From positions 248,001 to 312,000 of the forward strand of contig CAVSZC010000005.1 of assembly GCA_963732365.1 (NCBI GenBank): a stretch of DNA of 64,000 nt, written 5' to 3'. Numbering within the stretch: position 1 is the stretch's first letter; the number at the start of each line of letters is the position of its first letter. This DNA is from SR-FBR-E99 sp963732365 (GTDB lineage Bacteria; Bacteroidota; Bacteroidia; Bacteroidales; VadinHA17). Below the pieces are notes generated by a model that saw only the letters and a list, made by a program, of their open reading frames with translations, had not been told where the DNA came from and ran no database searches. Made by a program: the position numbers and the translations under genes. This document shows positions 41,742 to 50,379 of the stretch, one piece after another.

Positions 41742-43209
41742 GTCTGATCTTAAACAATAACGTAAAGAATCTATCTTTCTTCTGAACTGCTGCAAAGAAA
41801 ATAAACAGCAGGCCGGTATCCAGGGCAATATTCAAAATCCTGTTGTCTCCCTCCAGCACTCTCGCAACGATGTATAGCGTCACCGCAAGGGCAATGTATG
41901 ACACTATCCTTTTGATCTCATAATCGATGGGGTAGAGCCTTTGTCCGACCACATAAGAAACGGCAACCATAGTCATATAGCAGGCCACATGTGCCCATGC
42001 TGCTGCAATATATCCGAAGCCGGGCACAAAGATCACATTAACGGCAATAGTCACGGCTGCACCGAGGAGTGTGATCCACGCGCCGTAAATGGTCTTGTCG
42101 TCAACCTTGTACCAGATGCTCTGATTTATGAAAATGCCCAGAAGGAGGTAACCCATGCTTATCACTGGCACCACGACAAGAGACTCGCGGAACACTGGTC
42201 CGATGATCACCTGAAGGGCCTCAATGTAAAGGTTTATTACAAGGAAGAGTATCAGTGCGGTAATGACGAAATATTTCATTGTAACTGCATACGTCTCCTT
42301 TGCGTCATGTCGTCCGGCCTTTTCAAAAAAGAAGGGCTCTGCAGCAAATCTGTACATCTGTATAAACAGTGACATCAGAACGCCCACCTTGTATCCCGCA
42401 CCGTAAAGTCCGACTGTTTCTAGTCCCTCTGCGCCCCCTATAAGTCTCCTGAGGAGTATCTTGTCAAGTACCTCATTCATTGATCCCGCGATGCCCCCCA
42501 CAAGAAGGGGCCAGCTGTATGAAAGCATATGGCCCAGCAGTCTGCTGTCGAAGGAGGGTCTTATTCTTAAAAAAAATGGTACCAGCAGCAGCAGTGTGAC
42601 AACGGAGCCTATGAGGTTAGCCATGAATACATAGCCTACATCAAAACCGGGCTTATAAAATTTTAATATCCACTCGCTTCCGCCTGCAGCAATTTTCGGT
42701 GCTGTCTGCAGGAAGAAAAACACCGAGCCTATGGTTACCACTACATTTATGATCTTCAGGACGCTGAAGATGGCCGCCCTGTTGTTTGCCCTCAGCCACG
42801 CGAAAGGTATAGCGGAAAAGGCATCGATGGCGACTATCCATGCGAACATCTTAATATACTCCGGATGTTTGCCATACCCCAGGAACGCAGACACCGGAGC
42901 AATGAACAGGGAAACGGCAAGCAGGAAGAAGGCTGACGTAGCAAAGAGGCTTACCAGGGCGGTGCCGTATACCGTTTCTGCCGGAGCCTTTTTACCCGCG
43001 AACCTGAAGTAAGTGGTCTCCATGCCATATGTAAGGATGACAAGAGCAAGAACCATCCAGGCATAAAGCTCAGTCACGATTCCGTACTGTTCGCGGCTGA
43101 AAATATATGTATAAAAAGGTGTGAGCAGCGCGTAGTTCAGGAATCTTGGAACAACCGTCCCGAAACCATAAACAACGGTCTGCCCGGCAAGCTTTCGTAT
43201 ATCGTTCAT
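41719..43209 (-). CDS. Polysaccharide/oligosaccharide flippase (Wzx-like, MATE-like superfamily)
   Basis: This 496-residue integral membrane protein has about 12-14 hydrophobic segments. It begins MNDIRKLAGQTVVYGFGTVVPRFLNYALL, the typical start of polysaccharide_synt exporters in this phylum. It should flip lipid-linked oligosaccharides across the inner membrane for surface glycan synthesis. No glycosyltransferase cluster is adjacent; instead it leads the dut-TPR-DUF4292-envC run. The promoter box at 43225-43232 supports its start. Confidence 0.88.
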   Translation of the reverse strand: MNDIRKLAGQTVVYGFGTVVPRFLNYALLTPFYTYIFSREQYGIVTELYAWMVLALVILTYGMETTYFRFAGKKAPAETVYGTALVSLFATSAFFLLAVSLFIAPVSAFLGYGKHPEYIKMFAWIVAIDAFSAIPFAWLRANNRAAIFSVLKIINVVVTIGSVFFFLQTAPKIAAGGSEWILKFYKPGFDVGYVFMANLIGSVVTLLLLVPFFLRIRPSFDSRLLGHMLSYSWPLLVGGIAGSMNEVLDKILLRRLIGGAEGLETVGLYGAGYKVGVLMSLFIQMYRFAAEPFFFEKAGRHDAKETYAVTMKYFVITALILFLVINLYIEALQVIIGPVFRESLVVVPVISMGYLLLGIFINQSIWYKVDDKTIYGAWITLLGAAVTIAVNVIFVPGFGYIAAAWAHVACYMTMVAVSYVVGQRLYPIDYEIKRIVSYIALAVTLYIVARVLEGDNRILNIALDTGLLFIFFAAVQKKDRFFTLLFKIRHENTDSK

Positions 43210-43224
43210 GCTTTACTCTTACTG

Positions 43225-43240
43225 CAAATATATATCTTTG
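43225..43240. promoter_or_regulatory. Two abutting divergent -7 boxes (flippase and PPIase)
   Basis: The minus-strand TATATTTG (43232 to 43225) faces the flippase ATG at 43209, and the plus-strand TATCTTTG (43233-43240) faces the PPIase ATG at 43262. The two boxes touch without overlap. The transcripts would diverge from a point of about 30 bases. Confidence 0.6.
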
Positions 43241-43261
43241 TCTCTCTTAAATAAGAAGAAA

Positions 43262-44059
43262 ATGAGCACTTCATTGCGTTTGTTATTATCTGTTGCCGCA
43301 GCAGTGATGATCATCGGCTGTAAGGGCAGCGACAAGGGTGGCGTCCGTGCCGAGATCAAAACAACAGAGGGAGACATTATCATTATGCTCTCAGACCTCA
43401 CTCCGATACACAGGGATAATTTCATAAAGCTCACAGAGAGCGGATTTTATGACGGGGTATCATTTCACCGTGTAATAAAGGACTTCATGATACAGACCGG
43501 AGACGGATCGACGAAGGCCGATACTTCTGCCAACCCGGCAGATTATACCATTCCTGCGGAGATCAATGATTCGCTGTTTCACCGAAGGGGTGTTGTCGCA
43601 GCCGCCCGCATGGGAGATGATGTAAACCCGGAGAGGCAGTCATCAGGCACCCAGTTTTATATTGTGCAGGGAAAGGTTTATAATGATGAAGAGCTGGCCA
43701 AAACAGAGCAGCGCATCGAGAATAATCGCAGGCAGTATCTTTACAACCAGGCTCTTAAAGAGCTGCGCGCAGCCGCAGAAAATGATTCCGTGCCAATGAC
43801 GGAAGATGAGATACAGCAGAATGCCATCCTCAGGGTTTATGATGAGACAGAGGCCGCAGGCCCTTATGTAACGCCGGCTAACCGGAAGGCAGTATATACA
43901 ACCGTTGGCGGTACCCCTTTCCTTGACGGAGCATATACCGTTTTCGGCGAGGTGCTCGAAGGAATGGATATCGTAGATGCGATAGCCAATACTGCAACAG
44001 ACATAAAGGACAAGCCCGTAAAGGACATAAGAATACTCAAGGTAAGAATAATCAGATAA
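43262..44059 (+). CDS. Peptidyl-prolyl cis-trans isomerase, cyclophilin-type lipoprotein
   Basis: This 265-residue exported cyclophilin has Cys20 in the lipobox VMIIGC. It shows SFHRVIKDFMIQTGDG, SGTQFYIVQG and YTVFGEVLEGMDIVDAIA, the core motifs. An insert of about 60 residues (about 140-200, charged and helical, DEELAKTEQRIENNRRQ) splits the cyclophilin core, a form I recall from Bacteroidota. It should assist folding in the periplasm. The ATG at 43262 is chosen because it follows a -7 box and begins the signal; the longer open frame starts upstream of the promoter. Confidence 0.92.
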   Translation: MSTSLRLLLSVAAAVMIIGCKGSDKGGVRAEIKTTEGDIIIMLSDLTPIHRDNFIKLTESGFYDGVSFHRVIKDFMIQTGDGSTKADTSANPADYTIPAEINDSLFHRRGVVAAARMGDDVNPERQSSGTQFYIVQGKVYNDEELAKTEQRIENNRRQYLYNQALKELRAAAENDSVPMTEDEIQQNAILRVYDETEAAGPYVTPANRKAVYTTVGGTPFLDGAYTVFGEVLEGMDIVDAIANTATDIKDKPVKDIRILKVRIIR

Positions 44060-44074
44060 TTCAACCCGCCATAG

Positions 44075-45118
44075 ATGAAAGAGAGGATTGAAGAACTAAG
44101 GAGGGAGGCAGAGTCATATCCGATAACTGACCAGGAAAGCCTTGAGCAGTACAGGATAATCTATCTGAGCAAAAAGGGATTCATTCACGCTCTTTTTGAC
44201 GGATTCAGGGATGTCCCTGCGGAGGCCAAGAAGGATACCGGCCTCCTGCTGAACAACCTGAAGCAGTTTGCCACTGACAGATACAATGCGTCAAAGGAGT
44301 CTCTCTCTTCTGCTGAAACGGTCTCGTCCGGCGCAGACCTAAGCATGCCGTCTGTTCCGTTCGGGGAAGGGTCGCGGCATCCTATTTCAATTGTCCGCAA
44401 GGAGATCATCGATATCTTCAGCCGGATAGGTTTCACGGTTTCAGAGGGTCCCGAGATTGAGGATGACAATCATGTCTTTTCAATGCTCAACTTTGCCAAA
44501 GACCATCCTGCGCGCGATATGCAGGACACCTTCTATATCAAGAAGATATCAGGAGAAGAATCTGATCCTCATGATGTCCTTCTGCGCACGCACACCTCCT
44601 CTGTTCAGGTCAGGGTCATGGAATCACAAAAGCCGCCCATAAGGACGATTTCTCCCGGGCGGGTTTTCAGGAACGAGGCGGTCTCAGCCAGGGCTCATTG
44701 CATATTCCATCAGATAGAGGGTCTGTATGTTGCCGAAAACGTATCCTTCGCCGACCTCAGGCAGGTACTTCTGTATTTTGCCCGGGAGTTTTTCGGGAAA
44801 GATGTCAGCATCAGGCTCAGACCATCATTTTTCCCGTTCACGGAGCCGTCAGCAGAGATGGATGTTAACTGCAACCTGTGTGGAGGAAAGGGGTGCAACG
44901 TATGCAAGGGGACCGGCTGGCTCGAGCTGCTGGGCTGCGGGATGGTGGATCCAAACGTACTGGAGGCCTGCGGCATTGATCCGGTCAGATATACAGGATA
45001 TGCTTTCGGGATGGGAATAGAGCGCGCTGCAATGTTGAAATACAGGGTAAATGACCTCAGGCTCTATTTTGAAAATGATATACGCTTTCTCAGCCAGTTC
45101 AGAACTGAGATTGTCTGA
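44075..45118 (+). CDS. pheS: Phenylalanine--tRNA ligase alpha subunit
   Basis: This 347-residue class II synthetase subunit charges tRNA-Phe together with PheT. The N-terminal coiled-coil arm is at about 1-90. Motif 2 (ISPGRVFRNEAVSARAHCIFHQIEGLYV) and motif 3 (GYAFGMGIERAAMLKYRVNDLR) are clear. A Cys-rich CNLCGGKGCNVCKGTGW stretch precedes LELLGCGMVDPNVL, as in Bacteroidota homologues. pheT is not adjacent, which is common in this phylum. It starts 15 bases after the PPIase gene and may be read with it. Confidence 0.96.
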   Translation: MKERIEELRREAESYPITDQESLEQYRIIYLSKKGFIHALFDGFRDVPAEAKKDTGLLLNNLKQFATDRYNASKESLSSAETVSSGADLSMPSVPFGEGSRHPISIVRKEIIDIFSRIGFTVSEGPEIEDDNHVFSMLNFAKDHPARDMQDTFYIKKISGEESDPHDVLLRTHTSSVQVRVMESQKPPIRTISPGRVFRNEAVSARAHCIFHQIEGLYVAENVSFADLRQVLLYFAREFFGKDVSIRLRPSFFPFTEPSAEMDVNCNLCGGKGCNVCKGTGWLELLGCGMVDPNVLEACGIDPVRYTGYAFGMGIERAAMLKYRVNDLRLYFENDIRFLSQFRTEIV

Positions 45119-45244
45119 TTTTACCGGGAGAACATCAGCGGCCTGCCATTCTTGCAATTAAGAGCTGACTAATCTCTTTTTTACAGTTATTTGATAGTAA
45201 TTCAAACTCTATTTTTAATCTTTGTTACCCTAACAGACATAGCA

Positions 45245-45946
45245 ATGAAACAGCACGACCTTCCGATGCCTTTTTGTGATAAGTGCGCCTTTGAGACCTC
45301 CTCTATTTTCAAATACCTGACCCGGGATGAGACTGACAGGCTGAATTTTGAAAAGGACTTCAGGCTGTACAAGAGGGGTGAAGTCCTATATCATGAAGGG
45401 AACCGGATAAGCGGATTCTATTGCATTAATACGGGGATAATAAAGGTCTTCAAGACCGGTGTCGACGGCAAGGAACAGATCATACGGTTTGCGCGCAAGG
45501 GAGAAATAATTGCCTACAGGTCTGTGCTTAGCAATGAGCCGGCCTGCACCTCTGCCAAGGTCATTGAAGACTGCCAGGTATGTTTTATTCCATCGGAGCT
45601 GCTGATACAATTCGTAAAAACAAATCCGGCATTTGCGTTTGAGGTCGTCAAGCTGACGTGCCATGAGCTGGCCGAGGCCAATGCATATATTACCGACATC
45701 GCACAGAAGACCGTCAGGGAGCGGGTTGCGGAGGTGCTGCTGCAACTTGTCAAGGACTTCGGTCTTGATGATCAGAAGTATCTGCGTATCACCCTGACAA
45801 GAGAAGAGCTTGCCAATATAGTCGGCACGGCAACAGAATCAGTGATACGCCTTCTCTCGGAATTCAAGAGCGACAGGCTCATTGAGCTTACCGGCCGCAA
45901 GATAAAGATACTTGATATCAGGGGGCTTGAGAAGATCAGCAACTGA
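45245..45946 (+). CDS. Crp/Fnr family transcriptional regulator
   Basis: This 233-residue regulator has a cNMP-binding-like sensor (residues about 25-140; YKRGEVLYHEGNRISGFYCINTG) and a winged helix (TREELANIVGTATESVIRLLSEF). The N-terminus has a C-x2-C pair (PMPFCDKCAFETSS), plus internal Cys residues, so redox sensing is possible. The ATG at 45245 is chosen over an upstream TTG because MKQHDLPMPFCDKC is the normal start in relatives. A near-consensus box (TAATCTTTG) lies about 20-30 bases upstream. Confidence 0.9.
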   Translation: MKQHDLPMPFCDKCAFETSSIFKYLTRDETDRLNFEKDFRLYKRGEVLYHEGNRISGFYCINTGIIKVFKTGVDGKEQIIRFARKGEIIAYRSVLSNEPACTSAKVIEDCQVCFIPSELLIQFVKTNPAFAFEVVKLTCHELAEANAYITDIAQKTVRERVAEVLLQLVKDFGLDDQKYLRITLTREELANIVGTATESVIRLLSEFKSDRLIELTGRKIKILDIRGLEKISN

Positions 45947-45954
45947 TCTTCGGC

Positions 45955-46986
45955 CTATTCACCGAAAAGATTACCGTCGTTACCTCTCAGTATACCGAGA
46001 TGGCGGTATGCTGTCTCTGTTGCCTCCCGGCCCCTGGGTGTACGCTTGATGTACCCTTCCTTGATCAGAAAAGGCTCATAGACCTCCTCTATGGTTCCGC
46101 TCTCCTCGCCAATGGCGGTGGAAATGTTGTTGAGACCCACGGGGCCTCCTCTGAATTTTTCGATAATTGTACGGAGGATCCTGTTGTCCATTTCATCAAG
46201 ACCATGCTTGTCAATGTTCAGGGCTTCGAGGCTGTACCGGGTTATGTCAAGGTCAATTGATCCGCTTCCCTTGACCTGTGCAAAATCACGCACCCTGCGC
46301 AGTAGGGCGTTTGCTATCCTGGGTGTGCCCCTGCTCCTGGAAGCAATCTCTTTTGCCGAGATATCATTGATTTCAATATTCAGAATCGAGGCTGACCTCT
46401 TCACTATCCCCTTGAGGATTTGTGAATCATAATATTCGAGGTGGAACTTTATTCCGAAACGAGCCCTCAGGGGGCTTGTCAGCAATCCTGACCTCGTTGT
46501 TGCGCCTATGAGGGTGAAGGGATTCAGCTTCAGTTGTACCGAACGGGCTCCAGGGCCCTTATCTATCATAATATCAATCTGATAGTCTTCCATCGCAGAA
46601 TAGAGGTACTCTTCCACGACGGGGCTCAGGCGGTGAATCTCATCAATGAACAGGACATCACCTTCGTCAAGGCTTGTCAGCAGTCCGGCCAGATCGCCCG
46701 GCTTATCGAGCACGGGGCCGGAGGTGACTTTCAGCTTGACCTTAAGTTCATTGGAAATTATAGTGGCGAGCGTTGTCTTTCCCAGACCCGGGGGGCCGTG
46801 AAGGAGGACATGATCAAGGGCTTCTCCCCTCTGCATTGCGGCTGTGACAAACACGCCCAGGTTGTCAGTGATGCGTTGCTGGCCCTTGAAATCAGTGAAA
46901 GAGAGTGGCCGCAGCTGCCGCTCGACCTCTGCATCACCCGTTGTCGCTATCTCCTTCCTGAGATTGAACTGGTCGTTTGTCATCAA
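45955..46986 (-). CDS. ruvB: Holliday junction branch migration DNA helicase RuvB
   Basis: This 343-residue AAA+ motor drives branch migration with RuvA. Walker A is HGPPGLGKTTLATI, Walker B LFIDEIHRL, sensor 1 GATTRSGLLTSPLRARFG with the arginine finger, and the C-terminal winged helix includes FLIKEGYIKRTPRGREAT. It begins 2 bases after the MORN-like gene and converges tail-to-tail with the crp/fnr-like gene. ruvA and ruvC are elsewhere. Confidence 0.97.
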   Translation of the reverse strand: MMTNDQFNLRKEIATTGDAEVERQLRPLSFTDFKGQQRITDNLGVFVTAAMQRGEALDHVLLHGPPGLGKTTLATIISNELKVKLKVTSGPVLDKPGDLAGLLTSLDEGDVLFIDEIHRLSPVVEEYLYSAMEDYQIDIMIDKGPGARSVQLKLNPFTLIGATTRSGLLTSPLRARFGIKFHLEYYDSQILKGIVKRSASILNIEINDISAKEIASRSRGTPRIANALLRRVRDFAQVKGSGSIDLDITRYSLEALNIDKHGLDEMDNRILRTIIEKFRGGPVGLNNISTAIGEESGTIEEVYEPFLIKEGYIKRTPRGREATETAYRHLGILRGNDGNLFGE

Positions 46987-46988
46987 TT

Positions 46989-48539
46989 CTACTTAATAAG
47001 CTTCACCTCGCTCTCGGGAAGCTTTATTGAAACGCCGTTGATGTTTGTTTCAACATCATCACGGTAGGTGATTGTAAGAACAATCTCTCCCTCCTCACTG
47101 TATTTCTTCCACGTTTTATTGCGAAGTCCGTTTTTGTAAAAGCGCTCCTCCCGGGTTCTGCCGTTTTCATAATAAATAGTATGATGACCATCGGGATTGC
47201 CCTGGTTGTATTCTCCCCTGAATCTCTGCCTGCCATTTGGATAAAAGGCTTTCCAGGGTCCGTCGCGCAGCCCGAGAAGATATTTTCCTTCCTCGATGTT
47301 GTCTCCTGACCTGAGCTTCCACTCACCGTTTCTCTCGCCGTCGGTATAGGTTCCCTGGGTAATTATCTCCCCTGTGCGGGTAAACTCTGTATAATTGCCG
47401 TCGCGCACTCCCTGATAATAGTCTTCTTCACGCAGAAGCTCTCCCTCCGGATAATACCAGCGCCAGGTGCCGTCAATGCGACCATTGCTGTATAACCCCG
47501 CCTGTTCAAGCCTTCCGTAGGTATTGGAAAACTTCCATGTGCCAGTGCGCCTGTTCTCTGTATATGTTCCCTCGGCAATTACGACTCCGCCGGCAGAATA
47601 GTCTTTCCATGCTCCGTTCCTGTTGCCGGCATCGTCAACTATGCCTTCCGAGATAAGGAGACCGTTATCATTATAAATCTTCGCGACTCTGACTGTTCCG
47701 TTTTCGTTGTACTCACGGTGTATCCCTACAGGGACCCCCTCCTTGAACGGACCCGAATAAATGAGCCTTCCTGCATCATCATAGCGGTTTACTATGTCTA
47801 TCCCGGCCCCCGTGTCAAGATCGGTTCCGGTGACCCTTCCGTTCTCATAAAGAAGGGTGACAAGCAATGTCCCTCTCTGGTCATACTCCTTGTAATATCC
47901 GTGCAGCTGGTCGTCGCGATAGTTTCTCTCAGTCTTTATATTCCCTTCGGGATAGAAATCAAGCCACTCTCCCTGTTTCATTCCGGCAGCATCAGTAAAA
48001 TTTATCCGTTCACGGCTGATCAGAAAGTCATTGTTATATTCGAGAAGGGTAATAACCCTTCCCTCGCGGTCATATTCCCTCGAGAGTCCGTCTTTCTTAC
48101 CGTTTACATACAGGATGGTCTGCCTGACCTTCCCCTCCGGATAATAGATCCTTGCAACACCCTCCTTCCTGTCACCTGCAAAAAGCTCTGTTGAATAGAC
48201 ATATGATCCATAGACAGGATCTTTCTGATACTTGATATAATATCCGTTTCTTTTACCAAGAAGGTAACTTATTCTTTCCGTTGTATCTCCTGCCTGGTCA
48301 TAGAATACCCATATGCTGTCGAGAAGGAAGCTTCTTCGTTTTCCTTCCGACTTGAGCACGCCGGTGACATAATAACTCTTCCAGAATCCATCAGGCTTAC
48401 CGTTTCTTATAAATCCCTCACTTGATATGTTGCCGTTAGGATACTTGAACTGATGAAAGCCATCCTTAAGCTCTTCCCCCGTCTGTGCATATATAACAGA
48501 CGGAAAAACAAGCAGAAGTACAAGAATTGCCCTTTTCAT
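46989..48539 (-). CDS. Exported MORN-variant (YwqK-like) repeat protein
   Basis: This 516-residue protein has a signal peptide (KRAILVLLLVFPSVIYAQ) and then more than fifteen tandem units of about 22-24 residues of the form G-x-W-x-x-Y-x-x-x-G-x-L-x-x-E-x-x-Y-x-x-G-x-x-x-G. This is the MORN_2/YwqK antitoxin-like repeat. The exported form is probably a beta-rich scaffold; the antitoxin name applies to cytosolic relatives and is not supported here. No toxin gene is adjacent. The ATG 48539 is 2 bases downstream of the nadA stop. Confidence 0.85.
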   Translation of the reverse strand: MKRAILVLLLVFPSVIYAQTGEELKDGFHQFKYPNGNISSEGFIRNGKPDGFWKSYYVTGVLKSEGKRRSFLLDSIWVFYDQAGDTTERISYLLGKRNGYYIKYQKDPVYGSYVYSTELFAGDRKEGVARIYYPEGKVRQTILYVNGKKDGLSREYDREGRVITLLEYNNDFLISRERINFTDAAGMKQGEWLDFYPEGNIKTERNYRDDQLHGYYKEYDQRGTLLVTLLYENGRVTGTDLDTGAGIDIVNRYDDAGRLIYSGPFKEGVPVGIHREYNENGTVRVAKIYNDNGLLISEGIVDDAGNRNGAWKDYSAGGVVIAEGTYTENRRTGTWKFSNTYGRLEQAGLYSNGRIDGTWRWYYPEGELLREEDYYQGVRDGNYTEFTRTGEIITQGTYTDGERNGEWKLRSGDNIEEGKYLLGLRDGPWKAFYPNGRQRFRGEYNQGNPDGHHTIYYENGRTREERFYKNGLRNKTWKKYSEEGEIVLTITYRDDVETNINGVSIKLPESEVKLIK

Positions 48540-48540
48540 C

Positions 48541-49488
48541 TTATAGCCCAAGTTTTGCCGAAATTTCAAGCATTCTTTTAATAGGTACTGCTGCACGTTC
48601 AATTATTTTCGGGTCAACGGTTATTTCCGGTTCTTCAAATTTAAGTGATTTATATATCTTTTCAATGGTAATCATCTTCATGAAGTTGCATTCACTACAT
48701 CCACAGGTTGAATCTTTGGGTGGAGCAGGGATAAATAGTTTATCCTTCTGAGCCTTTTTCATCTGGTGTATTATGCCGGGTTCAGTGGCCACAATAAACA
48801 CTTTTGCCGGGTCACGGCTTATGAATGAGAGTAGTCCTGATGTTGAACCTATGAAGTCCGCTGCAATACGGACAGGCATTTCACACTCGGGATGTGCTAT
48901 AATTTTTGAGCTTGGATTTTCTCTTTTAAGTTTAAGGATGGCTTCCAGTGAAAACTCTTCATGCACGTGACAGAAACCATTCCATACAATTATGTCCCTT
49001 CCTGTAATACTTTTAATATGGTTACCCAGGTTTCTGTCGGGTCCGAAAATTATCTTCTCATCCTCAGGAAGTGACTCTATTATCTGTTTTGCATTCGATG
49101 ATGTGCATGCAATATCGCTTAATGCCTTTATATCAGCTGTGGTGTTGACATACGTTACCACGGTCCTTCCCGGGTTCTCGTCAATGAACTTCTGAAAATC
49201 CTCTTTCCTGCATGAATCTGCCAGTGAACAACCAGCAAGCGGATCAGGAATTATTACTTTTTTTTCCGGTGAAAGTATCTTTGCGGTCTCAGCCATAAAG
49301 GTTACACCCGCAAAAACAATTATATCAGCTTTAGTCGCAGCTGCCTGCTGTGAAAGAGCAAGACTGTCTCCAACAAAATCTGCAATATCCTGAATATCCG
49401 GCGTCTGGTAGTAATGAGCAAGTATAACAGCATTCTTTTGTCTTTTCAGAACCTCAATATCTTCATATATTGTTTTATCAACAACCAT
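48541..49488 (-). CDS. nadA: Quinolinate synthase
   Basis: This 315-residue [4Fe-4S] enzyme condenses iminoaspartate with dihydroxyacetone phosphate to quinolinate in NAD synthesis. The three cluster ligands fit Cys87 (AGCSLADSC), Cys173 (WNGFCHVHEEF) and Cys262 or 264 (TCGCSECNFM). The substrate-binding YYQTPDIQDIADFVGDS and HPECEMPV are also present. nadB and nadC are not in the window. Upstream is a long AT-rich gap that must hold its promoter. Confidence 0.96.
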   Translation of the reverse strand: MVVDKTIYEDIEVLKRQKNAVILAHYYQTPDIQDIADFVGDSLALSQQAAATKADIIVFAGVTFMAETAKILSPEKKVIIPDPLAGCSLADSCRKEDFQKFIDENPGRTVVTYVNTTADIKALSDIACTSSNAKQIIESLPEDEKIIFGPDRNLGNHIKSITGRDIIVWNGFCHVHEEFSLEAILKLKRENPSSKIIAHPECEMPVRIAADFIGSTSGLLSFISRDPAKVFIVATEPGIIHQMKKAQKDKLFIPAPPKDSTCGCSECNFMKMITIEKIYKSLKFEEPEITVDPKIIERAAVPIKRMLEISAKLGL

Positions 49489-49909
49489 ATATTATAATAT
49501 TTATTTATAGAATTCTATTTATGATAGTTATAATAGCCTGTTAATACTGTTTATACAATTTTACGATTCCTGTTGCAAAAATGGGAGTTAAAAGAATAAG
49601 AACATGATATTAACACATCAAAAAACATACCTTTTCTGATAAAGAGGCAATTAGGTATACTATTAACAACGGTTTAATGTGTTTTGTTAATAGCTGAAAC
49701 TTGGCTGAATAATTTCAGGCAGTGTTCATCTAAGGTTAAAACATTTATTCAAAGAGGTAAAAAATAAATTTTGAAAAAAGAAAGAAAATACACTTTCATT
49801 GCCGGTGGTTCAACAGAAGAGTTAATGAACAAAGATTAAGATTTTTGGTTACACTTTATTAACAACCGATGACGACATATGATTTCTTTTCTAATATTAA
49901 TAGTAGGGC
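49489..49909. other. AT-rich intergenic region between nadA and rpiB
   Basis: About 420 bases with no convincing gene. It contains a 10-bp inverted repeat at 49660-49693 and two copies of the motif TATTAACAAC (49661 and 49857). I see no good DnaA boxes and no RNA gene that I recognise. Confidence 0.6.
49660..49693. repeat. 10-bp perfect inverted repeat in the nadA-rpiB gap
   Basis: CTATTAACAA and TTGTTAATAG are perfect reverse complements separated by 14 bases. It may be an operator for either divergent gene or a hairpin; no U tract supports a terminator. Confidence 0.5.
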
Positions 49910-49917
49910 TATATTTG
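49910..49917 (+). promoter_or_regulatory. Bacteroidota -7 box (TATATTTG) for rpiB
   Basis: TATATTTG lies 20 bases before the TTG at 49938. It sits inside the longer open frame that begins with ATG 49869, which argues for the TTG start. Confidence 0.45.
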
Positions 49918-49937
49918 TACAAAAATATACGGGAATT

Positions 49938-50378
49938 TTGGAAAAGATTATAGTGGCCTCAGATCATGCCGGGTTCAGGCTAAAGGAAAAAGTTGTGAAA
50001 TGGCTGATATCAAACAGGTATGAAGTAAGGGACCTGGGTTGTTTTTCTGAAGAGAGTGTTGACTATCCGGACTATGCTCACCCGATGGCAAATGCAGTTG
50101 TGAGCGGTGAATTCAGATACGGGATATCAATCTGCGGTTCAGGCAACGGAATAAGCATGGCCGCAAACAAGCATCAGGGAATCCGTTCTGCTGTTTGCTG
50201 GAATGAGGAGATAGGACGACTGGCTAGATCACACAATGATGCCAATGTATGTGCACTGCCCGGCAGGTTTCTCTCGGAGGCCGAAGCAATAGTCATTATA
50301 AAGGCATTTTTGACAACGCCCTTTGAGGGAGGACGGCATAAGAGGCGTATTGACAAGATACCCCTGAAGCAATACTGA
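49938..50378 (+). CDS. rpiB: Ribose-5-phosphate isomerase B
   Basis: This 146-residue enzyme interconverts ribose 5-phosphate and ribulose 5-phosphate (or allose 6-phosphate). Family motifs are IIVASDHAGFRLKEKV, VDYPDYAHPMANAV, ICGSGNGISMAANKHQGIRSA (active-site Cys) and SHNDANVCALPGR. The family N-terminus begins at TTG 49938, consistent with a -7 box TATATTTG at 49910-49917. An ATG at 49869 would add 23 residues not seen in relatives and lies upstream of that box. The Rrf2 gene starts 1 base later. Confidence 0.93.
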   Translation: MEKIIVASDHAGFRLKEKVVKWLISNRYEVRDLGCFSEESVDYPDYAHPMANAVVSGEFRYGISICGSGNGISMAANKHQGIRSAVCWNEEIGRLARSHNDANVCALPGRFLSEAEAIVIIKAFLTTPFEGGRHKRRIDKIPLKQY

Positions 50379-50379
50379 G

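Noticed and set aside
46989..48539. A toxin-antitoxin module
   Set aside because: The repeat protein has a signal peptide and no adjacent toxin gene. The YwqK name alone is not evidence.
49489..49909. The AT-rich gap as a replication origin
   Set aside because: No clear DnaA boxes (TTATCCACA-like) or dnaA/dnaN neighbours are present; only weak partial matches such as TTATACAAT. The parS-like sites lie 11 kb or more away.
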